Source: Thermomicrobiaceae bacterium
GTDB lineage: Bacteria; Chloroflexota; Chloroflexia; Thermomicrobiales; Thermomicrobiaceae
NCBI GenBank assembly: GCA_025966355.1
Contig: JAICWZ010000142.1
Span: 1-5,619, forward strand
DNA length: 5,619 bases
Direction of reading: 5' to 3'
Positions 1-4,880 of this stretch are shown one piece after another (position 1 is the first letter of the stretch; each line of letters begins with the position of its first letter). Position numbers and translations under genes: made by a program. The notes beneath the pieces were generated by a model. The model was not told the origin of the DNA, ran no database searches, and saw only the letters and a list, made by a program, of their open reading frames with translations.

Positions 1-494
1 ACCAGGGCGTTCAGGGTAACACTGGTCCGAGCGGTCCAACCGGCCTGTCTGGACCATCTGGTCCGCAAGGCGATTCGGGCCCGGCCGGACCAAGCGGCCC
101 AACTGGAGTACAGGGTGCTCAAGGCGATTCCGGACCCAGCGGACCCACCGGACCACAAGGCAATGCGGGGGCAAACGGAACAGTTGGCCCCAGTGGTCCG
201 ACAGGCCCACAGGGTCCGGGACTTATCTCATGGAGCGGCATCGTAAATGGCAATGGAACTCCGCAATTCGCGCCCAACGCGACGATCACGCACTCGAGCA
301 CAGGCTGCTATGCGATCTCGTTCTCGCCCGGCTCGTTCCAGCCAGGAACCGTCCTTGTTCCGATCGTGATGGCACTCGGCTCGACGCTCAACTCATCTTC
401 AACAACCAGTGCCGCGATTGACGGGTCCGGATCGATCTCGTTCTGCATCTCCAGCGACCAGATCTTCAGCTATGTGGTAATGGGCCAGCCGTAG
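1..494 (+). CDS. Collagen-like repeat protein, C-terminal part (5' end outside window)
   Basis: The reading frame is open from the left edge (first full codon at base 3) to a TAG at 492-494, giving 163 residues with no start inside the window. Residues 2-73 are 24 uninterrupted Gly-X-Y triplets. Position X is mostly Pro and Y is mostly Ser, Thr or Gln, with GPSGPTG recurring four times. Such a tract is expected to form a collagen triple helix, and the Thr/Ser in Y could be glycosylated as in Bacillus BclA; that comparison is inference. Residues 74-163 form a Ser/Thr/Gly-rich, beta-looking domain with two cysteines (C102 in TGCYAIS, C148 in SFCIS) that could form a disulfide. C-terminal domains of this kind commonly act as trimerisation heads in bacterial collagen-like proteins. 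It is probably a secreted or surface filament or adhesin. No cell-wall anchor or membrane segment follows the head, and the signal peptide would lie outside the window. The function is unknown. Confidence 0.85.
   Translation, partial: QGVQGNTGPSGPTGLSGPSGPQGDSGPAGPSGPTGVQGAQGDSGPSGPTGPQGNAGANGTVGPSGPTGPQGPGLISWSGIVNGNGTPQFAPNATITHSSTGCYAISFSPGSFQPGTVLVPIVMALGSTLNSSSTTSAAIDGSGSISFCISSDQIFSYVVMGQP
6..221 (+). repeat. Gly-X-Y collagen repeat tract (24 triplets)
   Basis: A 9-base-rhythm GC-rich tract encodes 24 consecutive Gly-X-Y triplets. The unit GPSGPTG occurs at residues 8-14, 29-35, 44-50 and 62-68, and GDS occurs at 23-25 and 41-43, an 18-residue offset. Third-position bases vary between copies, so the tract is maintained as protein repeat rather than as a recent DNA duplication. 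The antisense strand also reads as an open Gly/Pro-rich frame, a by-product of GGN/CCN codons. Confidence 0.9.
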
Positions 495-510
495 CAGTCG
501 CTCGGAAGCA

Positions 511-522
511 GCTCCGCGGAGC
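511..522. terminator. Short palindrome after collagen-like gene, possible weak terminator
   Basis: GCTCCGCGGAGC is a perfect 12-bp palindrome 17 bases after the stop codon of the collagen-like gene. It lacks a hairpin loop of comfortable size and has no T-run after it, so a role as terminator is only possible. The stronger hairpin at 555-584 is the better candidate. Confidence 0.25.
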
Positions 523-554
523 GATTGAGCCCAACCGAGGGATTGATTACGGTA

Positions 555-584
555 AGCGGAACGATTCTGGTGAATCGGTCCGCT
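555..584. terminator. Strong hairpin between convergent genes, probable bidirectional terminator
   Basis: The arms AGCGGAACGATTC and GAATCGGTCCGCT pair in 12 of 13 positions (one A-G mismatch at 561/578) around a TGGT loop. It lies between the stop of the + strand collagen-like gene (494) and the stop of the - strand membrane protein gene (607), where a shared terminator is expected. Neither side has a clear T-run, so it would be an atypical intrinsic terminator, a transcript-end stabiliser, or both. Confidence 0.55.
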
Positions 585-586
585 CC

Positions 587-607
587 CTGGATCCTGGATG
601 CTGGATT
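587..607. repeat. Three tandem CTGGATN heptamers
   Basis: CTGGATC, CTGGATG and CTGGATT lie head to tail at 587-593, 594-600 and 601-607. The third copy touches the stop codon (607-609) of the - strand membrane protein gene. Three copies is little, and no function can be assigned. Confidence 0.6.
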
Positions 608-978
608 TACATGTCCTTGAAGACGGATGCCGTTACCTGAGTGAGGAAGGGGAACTCGACCTGGCCGTTGGTGTAGACGCGATAGCCGATGAAGAGCGCG
701 ATCACGAACGGCACGAAGTAGCCGACCCAGAGCACGCAGGCGAGCAGTCCGGCGACCGAGGTCATGATGAAATAGCCGCAGCTGAACAGAACATAGTAGG
801 CGAAGGCCGCCCCGAAGAACGTAAGTCCCTGGTAGGCGTGGACTTTGTTAAAGCGGCTGTTCTTGAGTGTCGTCAGGAGAATAATGATCGGCACGATCGG
901 CGTGAAGATATAGCTGATCGCGGAGATGAGTTTGTCATTCTCCGCCTCAGGACGAATGCCGGCAAAGATACCCTGCAT
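607..978 (-). CDS. Small multi-spanning membrane protein, DUF4870/Tic20-like
   Basis: The product is 123 residues from the ATG at 978. I prefer this start to the GTG at 1011 because GAGGGGGAG sits directly upstream of it, while the GTG has no visible ribosome-binding site. A charged N-terminus (residues 9-16) leads into a hydrophobic segment at about 17-38 (LISAISYIFTPIVPIIILL). The cytoplasmic-looking stretch KNSRFNKVHAYQGL (39-52) follows, then two close hydrophobic stretches at about 53-75 and 77-99, and a polar tail with NGQVEFPFL. The HAxQGL signature after the first helix and the Y-x-x-x-NG-x-x-x-x-PF ending match what I recall of the DUF4870 family, small integral membrane proteins of unknown function related to Tic20-like proteins. 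It has its own promoter and is separated by 170 bp from radC, so it is probably transcribed alone. No enzymatic motif is seen. Confidence 0.75.
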   Translation of the reverse strand: MQGIFAGIRPEAENDKLISAISYIFTPIVPIIILLTTLKNSRFNKVHAYQGLTFFGAAFAYYVLFSCGYFIMTSVAGLLACVLWVGYFVPFVIALFIGYRVYTNGQVEFPFLTQVTASVFKDM

Positions 979-981
979 CTG

Positions 982-990
982 CTCCCCCTC
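982..990 (-). promoter_or_regulatory. Ribosome-binding site deciding the start of the membrane protein
   Basis: Read on the - strand, GAGGGGGAG stands 3 bases before the ATG at 978, with its AGGGGG core about 5 bases away. This favours the ATG over the in-frame GTG eleven codons upstream. Confidence 0.65.
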
Positions 991-1079
991 GATAGATAAA
1001 TTGTCAGACACCCGGCAAGAACTCTTGCGAGATCACGTGCGCGACTGCCCTATTCGATTAGGTTGGAACACTGCCGCGA

Positions 1080-1108
1080 AGTGTACGGAAAGTCGACGTA
1101 ATCGTCAA
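1080..1108 (-). promoter_or_regulatory. Sigma-70-type promoter for the DUF4870-like gene
   Basis: On the - strand, TTGACG (1108-1103) and TACACT (1085-1080) are separated by exactly 17 bases. They match the -35 and -10 consensus in 5/6 and 4/6 positions. The predicted transcript would start near 1073 and carry a leader of about 95 bases. That leader contains the inverted repeat GCAAGA-AC-TCTTGC (1015-1028, as read on +), a possible small operator or stem. The rest of the 1012-1148 gap shows nothing else I can name. Confidence 0.55.
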
Positions 1109-1148
1109 TAGGATGGGCAAACGTTCGCGCAATCCAAACGATCGGCCG

Positions 1149-1877
1149 TCAATCTGTTGCCGGGAGGAAGCCGAGTCCGAGACGCCGCAGCGAGCGATAG
1201 TGCCCCTGGCCGACGATCAGGTGATCGACGACATCGATCCCGAGCAGCTTGCCGGCGCGATGAACCTCGGTCGTGAGCGCCACGTCGGCCGCCGAGGGCG
1301 TTGGATCGCCGGAGGGGTGATTATGGACAACGACGATACCGGGTGCGTTCTGACGCACGGCATCTTTGAAGACCTCGGCGACGCGCACATGCGCGCTGTT
1401 GACGCTCCCCTGATAAACGAGCGCAACGCGCAGCACCCGATTCTTCGTATCGAGCAAAACGACCCGAAGTTGCTCGTGATCGAGCGCCGCCATCTCGCTC
1501 CCAAGCAGGCCATAGACATCTTCCGGCCCTTGGATTTGCGGGCGATCCTCCGGACGCAACGCCTTGATGCGCGTCGCGAGCGTCATCGTCGCGACGAGCA
1601 TTGTCGCCTTGGCGGGGCCGAGGCCGTGCGCGCGTTCTAGATTGGCGAGGTCGACGCTCGCCAAGCCTTTGAGACCGCCATAGTCACGCAACAAGCGCTG
1701 GGCGACGAGCAGCACATTCTCGCCGCGCACGCCCGTGCCCAGAATGATCGCGATCAGTTCGGCGTCGGTCAGCGCCGCTGGCCCGCGCAGCCGCAGCTTC
1801 TCGCGCGGCCGGTCGTCCGCCGGAGTCTCTTTCATCGTCTTGTGCTGATAGATGGGCCGCTGGTCGGTCGTCTCCAC
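1149..1877 (-). CDS. radC: RadC family protein (JAMM/MPN+ domain, N-terminal helix-hairpin-helix)
   Basis: The product is 242 residues from a GTG at 1877. The frame is open back to 1952, but this GTG has AAGGA six bases upstream, and from here the protein begins just before the family's usual start (IYQHKTMKETPADDRPREKL). ATG at 1835 is an alternative that would cut into this conserved stretch. Residues about 14-105 carry the RadC N-terminal region (PREKL, LTDAELIAIILGTG) and a helix-hairpin-helix LERAHGLGPAKATML. The C-terminal JAMM metalloprotease-like fold has E168 and HNHPSGDPTPSAAD with H185, H187, S195 and D198, all the expected metal-site residues. RadC proteins are widespread and were once called DNA repair proteins; the original E. 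coli radC mutation was later traced to recG, so the molecular function remains open. The length is normal, and the gene appears monocistronic. Confidence 0.95.
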   Translation of the reverse strand: METTDQRPIYQHKTMKETPADDRPREKLRLRGPAALTDAELIAIILGTGVRGENVLLVAQRLLRDYGGLKGLASVDLANLERAHGLGPAKATMLVATMTLATRIKALRPEDRPQIQGPEDVYGLLGSEMAALDHEQLRVVLLDTKNRVLRVALVYQGSVNSAHVRVAEVFKDAVRQNAPGIVVVHNHPSGDPTPSAADVALTTEVHRAGKLLGIDVVDHLIVGQGHYRSLRRLGLGFLPATD

Positions 1878-1883
1878 GCACGA

Positions 1884-1888
1884 TCCTT
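1884..1888 (-). promoter_or_regulatory. Ribosome-binding site deciding the radC start
   Basis: AAGGA on the - strand lies six bases before the GTG at 1877. The ATG at 1835 and the upstream ATGs lack anything comparable, so this site is the main reason for choosing GTG. Confidence 0.6.
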
Positions 1889-1910
1889 CAGAATTGTCGC
1901 GATTTCGGCT

Positions 1911-1939
1911 AATATCGCGCATTTGGGGCGTGTGTGCAA
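1911..1939 (-). promoter_or_regulatory. Candidate radC promoter (weak)
   Basis: On the - strand, TTGCAC (1939-1934) and GATATT (1916-1911) are 17 bases apart, with about half to two thirds consensus matches. The predicted leader before radC would be about 27 bases. The spacing is ideal but the boxes are poor, so this is a guess. Confidence 0.3.
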
Positions 1940-2284
1940 TCTTTCGGCGCACGGCCGCCGCGACACCTGAGCGGTGTTGGCGTTTCGATGAACGTCATCC
2001 TCCTGCCACGCCCGCCCTGGGTTCATCTCCGTCGGGGCGACATTTATGGCGCCCCCGGCGCGCCATTCCGGCGGCGCGCGTCCTCCCCGTAGCCCACGAA
2101 CCGCCGTTGCGATCTGATGCGTCCTCGCCCATGACCCGCCTCGCGCTTCGCGCATCGGCCGGGCGCGATCAATCGCGCCCCAACGGAGAAGATGTGGCCG
2201 GGATAGCGAACTGGTCGGTTGATTATTCAACGTTCGTTGTTCATTAGCGCCGGTCGCCGGTCGGGCGCCCGGACAGGTGTGGTG
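1940..2284. other. Divergent intergenic region rich in inverted repeats, no convincing gene
   Basis: This lies between radC (-) and ftsY (+). Open frames on both strands here give Arg/Pro/Ala-rich low-information proteins with no family resemblance, so I call no gene. It does hold several inverted repeats: GATGAAC/GTTCATC (1987-1993 with 2021-2027), GCGCGCC/GGCGCGC (2058-2064 with 2073-2079), GGGCGCGAT-CA-ATCGCGCCC (2161-2180), GTTGA-TTAT-TCAAC (2218-2231) overlapping CAACG-TT-CGTTG (2228-2239), and the palindrome CGGGCGCCCG (2262-2271). Candidate roles are operators, a small RNA, or unselected GC-rich palindromes. I found no tRNA, SRP RNA or named riboswitch signature. Confidence 0.5.
2161..2180. 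repeat. Perfect 9-bp inverted repeat with 2-base centre
   Basis: GGGCGCGAT and ATCGCGCCC flank CA. It could be a dyad operator for a dimeric regulator, or fold as a 7-bp hairpin with a 6-base loop. No T-run follows in either direction, so a classic terminator is unlikely. Confidence 0.5.
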
Positions 2285-2290
2285 TATACT
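2285..2290 (+). promoter_or_regulatory. Candidate -10 box of the ftsY-ffh promoter
   Basis: TATACT matches the -10 consensus in 5 of 6 positions and is preceded by TG. No good -35 hexamer lies 16-18 bases upstream (the area is CGGGCG-like). Transcription would start near 2297, right at the foot of the hairpin at 2298-2326, leaving a leader of about 73 bases before ftsY. Confidence 0.45.
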
Positions 2291-2297
2291 TCGGTTG

Positions 2298-2326
2298 CGC
2301 CGCGCCGTGCTCTGTCCGGCGCGGCG
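2298..2326 (+). promoter_or_regulatory. Perfect 10-bp GC hairpin in the ftsY leader
   Basis: CGCCGCGCCG and CGGCGCGGCG pair perfectly around the 9-base loop TGCTCTGTC. If the TATACT box is the promoter, this stem would form the very 5' end of the ftsY-ffh mRNA, about 44 bases ahead of the start codon. It has no following T-run. A role in mRNA stability or in modulating expression is inferred. Confidence 0.55.
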
Positions 2327-2356
2327 TTACGTTATCAACCTCCAATCCTCCGGAAA

Positions 2357-2362
2357 AGAGGA
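2357..2362 (+). promoter_or_regulatory. Ribosome-binding site deciding the ftsY start
   Basis: AGAGGA stands seven bases before the GTG at 2370. The upstream in-frame ATG at 2277 would precede the predicted transcript start and would encode a stretch unlike FtsY, so GTG is preferred. Confidence 0.7.
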
Positions 2363-2369
2363 CGCGAAC

Positions 2370-3341
2370 GTGGTTTTCAGCAGGCTTTTTCGCCGGCAAA
2401 CGCAACCAGAACCAAAAATTGAAGCTGGCCTGAAGAAGACGCGCCGCGGCATCTTCAAAGATATCAGCGCGCTCTTCGAACGAAGCGAGATCACCGAGGA
2501 TCTTTATGAAGATCTCGAGATGCTCCTGATTCAGGCCGATCTCGGTGTCGAAACGACGGTCGAATTGCTCGACAACCTGCGCGCGCGCATCGAGCGCGAG
2601 CACATCCGGCAGCCGTCCGACGCGCGCGAAGCGCTGCGTGCTGAGATGATCGCGCTTCTGCATCACGCGACGCGCAATCGCAAGATCAAGATCTACCAGC
2701 GCGGTGTGCCGTTCGTGATCCTGGTCGTCGGTGTCAACGGTACCGGCAAGACGACGACGATCGCCAAGCTCGCCAAATTCCACCAGAACGCCGGACGCAA
2801 CGTGGTGCTCGTCGCCGGAGATACCTTCCGGGCGGCAGCGATTGAACAGCTCAAGGTCTGGGGCGAACGGCTCAACGCCACCGTCATCGCCCATCAGCCG
2901 AACGCCGACCCCGGCGCCGTCGTTTTCGACGGCATGCGCGCGGCCTATAATCGGAACGCCGATATCCTTTTGATCGACACGGCCGGTCGGCTGCATACCA
3001 AGTACAACCTGATGGAAGAACTCAAGAAGATCCGCAACGTCATCCAGCGCCACGTGGCCGAAGCGCCGCAGGAGGTGCTGCTCGTCATCGATGCGACAAC
3101 CGGCCAGAACGGCTTAGTGCAGGCCAAGAAGTTCGCCGAGGCGGCCGACATTACCGACATCGCCATCGCCAAGCTCGACGGCACGGCGCGCGGCGGCATC
3201 GCCTTCGCCATCTCACGCGAACTCGGCATTCCGATCTCCTACATCGGCACCGGCGAGAAGGTCACCGATCTGACCGAGTTCAGCCCCGAGAATTATGTCG
3301 ACGCGCTCTTCTTCGGCGAGGAGGAGGACGAGAATGTTTGA
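2370..3341 (+). CDS. ftsY: Signal recognition particle receptor FtsY
   Basis: This is the SRP receptor GTPase: it docks Ffh-ribosome-nascent chain complexes at the membrane and, by mutual GTP hydrolysis with Ffh, releases them to SecYEG. It has 323 residues from a GTG start. The basic amphipathic-looking N-terminus (VFSRLFRRQ) and GLKKTRRGIF are of the lipid-binding kind. The N domain spans about 20-105 and the G domain about 112-317. G-domain motifs are GVNGTGKTTT (121-130, P-loop), DTFRAAAIEQL (151-161), DTAGR (203-207), DATTGQNG (241-248), AKLDGTARGG (267-276) and IGTGEK (292-297). The usual T of TKLD is A here. The long acidic N-terminal A domain of E. coli FtsY (497 residues) is absent, as in many other bacteria. 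The C-terminal EEEDENV tail overlaps the ffh ribosome-binding site and start. All catalytic motifs are intact. Confidence 0.97.
   Translation: MVFSRLFRRQTQPEPKIEAGLKKTRRGIFKDISALFERSEITEDLYEDLEMLLIQADLGVETTVELLDNLRARIEREHIRQPSDAREALRAEMIALLHHATRNRKIKIYQRGVPFVILVVGVNGTGKTTTIAKLAKFHQNAGRNVVLVAGDTFRAAAIEQLKVWGERLNATVIAHQPNADPGAVVFDGMRAAYNRNADILLIDTAGRLHTKYNLMEELKKIRNVIQRHVAEAPQEVLLVIDATTGQNGLVQAKKFAEAADITDIAIAKLDGTARGGIAFAISRELGIPISYIGTGEKVTDLTEFSPENYVDALFFGEEEDENV
3322..3327 (+). promoter_or_regulatory. ffh ribosome-binding site inside the ftsY coding region
   Basis: AGGAGG lies six bases before the ffh ATG at 3334, near-ideal in sequence and spacing. It is embedded in the GAG-GAG-GAG-GAC codons for the acidic end of FtsY. 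With the 8-bp gene overlap this points to translational coupling. Confidence 0.85.
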
Positions 3342-4827
3342 GACCCTGAGCGATCGTCTCAACGATGTCTTCCAGCGCATGGGCAAGAAGGGTCGCCTGA
3401 GCGAAGGCGACGTCGACGAGGCGATGCGCGAAGTCCGACGCGCCTTGCTCGAAGCGGACGTCAACTTCAAGGTCGTGCGTGACTTCGTGGCCGCCGTGCG
3501 CGAGCGCTCGATCGGCGGCGAAGTCGCCAGCGCGCTCACTCCGGCGCAGCAAGTCATCCAGATCGTCGACGACGAGCTGATCAAGATCCTCGGCTCCGAG
3601 CGCGTGCCGCTGGAGATCGCTACACCGCCACCGACGATCATCATGCTCGTCGGTCTGCAGGGTTCCGGTAAGACGACGCACGCCTCGAAGCTCGCCAACT
3701 TCCTCAAGAAGGAAGGGCGACGGCCGCTGCTCGTCGCGGCTGACATCTATCGTCCGGCCGCGATCGATCAACTCCAGACGCTCGGCGAGCAGATCAACGT
3801 GCCGGTGCACGCCGAAGGGACGACGGAAAGCCCGGTCAAGATCGCGCAGAACGCGATCAAGCTGGCCAAGGATCGCGGCTACAATCCGGTCATCATCGAC
3901 ACTGCCGGCCGCCTGCAGATCGACGAACGGATGATGCAGGAGCTGGAAGACGTTACGGCGGCGGTGCATCCGACCGAGACGTTGCTGGTGGCCGACGCGA
4001 TGACCGGCCAGGAAGCCGTCAGCGTCGCCGAGGAGTTCCACCGGCGGCTCACGCTGACCGGGCTCATTCTGACCAAGATGGACGGCGACGCCCGTGGTGG
4101 CGCGGCGCTCTCGATCCGGTCGGTCGTGGGCGTGCCGATCAAGTTCATCGGCACCGGCGAGCGTGTCGACGCGCTGGAGCCGTTTTACCCCGATCGTCTC
4201 GCCTCCCGCATTCTCGGCATGGGCGACGTACTCACGCTGATTGAACGGGCTCAGTCGGAGACGACCGAGGAAGAGACGCAGAAGCTCCAGGAGAAGATGC
4301 TCGGCGGCTCATTCAATCTCGAAGATTTCCTGAGCCAGCTGCAGCAGATCAAACGGATGGGTCCGCTGTCGCAGATTCTCGAGATGATCCCAGGCATTGG
4401 GCAAGCGGTGCGCCAGCAGAATGTGCAGATCGGCGACGATGAGTTCAAGAGCGTCGAGGCGATGATTCATTCGATGACGTTCGAGGAACGACGCCACCCG
4501 GAGATCATCAAGCCGAGCCGGCGCAAACGGATCGCCGCCGGTAGCGGCACGACTCAGGCCGAGGTCAACCAGCTGCTTAACCAGTTCAAGCAGATGCAGA
4601 AGATGATGGAGCAGATGGGAAACCTCGGTGGCGGGAAGCGTGGCGGCAAGCTGCGTGGGCTCCTTTCCGGAAATCCGCTTGGCGGCATGAATCCACAAGA
4701 GCTTGAAGCGATGATGCAGGGGAACGGCGGCATGCCGGCACTCGGACACGGCTCGACGGCCGCGCGACCGCCGCAGCCGGCGCGCAAGAAGGCAAACAAG
4801 AAGAAGAAAGCCAAGCGGCGCCGCTAG
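3334..4827 (+). CDS. ffh: Signal recognition particle protein Ffh (SRP54)
   Basis: Ffh binds signal sequences of nascent membrane proteins together with 4.5S/SRP RNA and pairs with FtsY. It has 497 residues; the ATG at 3334 is chosen for its AGGAGG and because MFETLSDRLNDVF is a typical Ffh start. The N domain is about 1-95. The G domain shows GLQGSGKTT (107-115), DIYRPAAIDQL (137-147), DTAGR (189-193), TKMDGDARGG (247-256) and IGTGER (272-277). The methionine-rich M domain (about 320-430) has the finger-loop region GSFNLEDFLSQLQQI...MIPG (325-354) and the RNA-binding motif SRRKRIAAGSG (395-405). The tail is longer than in a typical 450-residue Ffh: a Gly/Met-rich linker from about 431, then a Pro/Ala stretch and a strongly basic end, KKANKKKKAKRRR. 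The gene overlaps ftsY by 8 bp. No SRP RNA gene is visible in the window. Confidence 0.98.
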   Translation: MFETLSDRLNDVFQRMGKKGRLSEGDVDEAMREVRRALLEADVNFKVVRDFVAAVRERSIGGEVASALTPAQQVIQIVDDELIKILGSERVPLEIATPPPTIIMLVGLQGSGKTTHASKLANFLKKEGRRPLLVAADIYRPAAIDQLQTLGEQINVPVHAEGTTESPVKIAQNAIKLAKDRGYNPVIIDTAGRLQIDERMMQELEDVTAAVHPTETLLVADAMTGQEAVSVAEEFHRRLTLTGLILTKMDGDARGGAALSIRSVVGVPIKFIGTGERVDALEPFYPDRLASRILGMGDVLTLIERAQSETTEEETQKLQEKMLGGSFNLEDFLSQLQQIKRMGPLSQILEMIPGIGQAVRQQNVQIGDDEFKSVEAMIHSMTFEERRHPEIIKPSRRKRIAAGSGTTQAEVNQLLNQFKQMQKMMEQMGNLGGGKRGGKLRGLLSGNPLGGMNPQELEAMMQGNGGMPALGHGSTAARPPQPARKKANKKKKAKRRR

Positions 4828-4837
4828 CCCGCCCCCG

Positions 4838-4853
4838 AACCCTGGCGAGGGTT
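4838..4853 (+). terminator. Weak hairpin between ffh and the kinase gene
   Basis: AACCCT and AGGGTT pair perfectly around GGCG, 10 bases after the ffh stop, followed by ATTGT rather than a T-run. It is too weak for a confident terminator; it might attenuate read-through into the kinase or protect the ffh mRNA end. Confidence 0.3.
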
Positions 4854-4869
4854 ATTGTCGCGCCGTACA

Positions 4870-4875
4870 GAGAGG
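4870..4875 (+). promoter_or_regulatory. Ribosome-binding site of the histidine kinase
   Basis: GAGAGG stands five bases before the ATG at 4881. Its good spacing supports this start, and no convincing promoter is seen in the 53-bp gap after ffh. Confidence 0.55.
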
Positions 4876-4880
4876 TTGAG

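Noticed and set aside
119..301. Antisense Gly/Pro-rich open frame opposite the collagen repeat
   Set aside because: GGN and CCN codons are complementary, so a collagen tract automatically gives a Gly/Pro-rich antisense frame; the frame stops making sense outside the repeat.
598..999. 133-residue + strand frame opposite the DUF4870-like gene
   Set aside because: Its product is a charged Asp/Glu/Arg mix with no recognisable domain, while the opposite strand gives a clean multi-helix membrane protein with promoter and ribosome-binding site.
1113..1640. 175-residue + strand frame opposite radC
   Set aside because: Shadow of radC, whose family motifs are unmistakable on the - strand.
2004..2036. 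Possible tRNA T-arm (GGGTTCATCTCC)
   Set aside because: The flanking bases do not form the 5-bp T stem, and no acceptor, D or anticodon arm can be placed around it.
1832..2247. About 130-residue frames on both strands in the radC-ftsY gap
   Set aside because: Low-complexity Arg/Pro/Ala translations, overlapping each other on opposite strands and overlapping the radC start; no ribosome-binding site or family resemblance.
1940..2340. SRP RNA gene next to its protein partners
   Set aside because: I looked on both strands for the conserved apical GGAA-tetraloop region and its asymmetric loop and did not find it.
2277..2369. N-terminal extension of FtsY from the ATG at 2277
   Set aside because: It would start before the predicted transcript start, run through the GC hairpin, and lacks an FtsY-like sequence; the GTG at 2370 has a good ribosome-binding site.
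3280..4041. 253-residue - strand frame opposite ffh
   Set aside because: Shadow frame from GC-rich codon bias; Ffh GTPase motifs on + are intact throughout.
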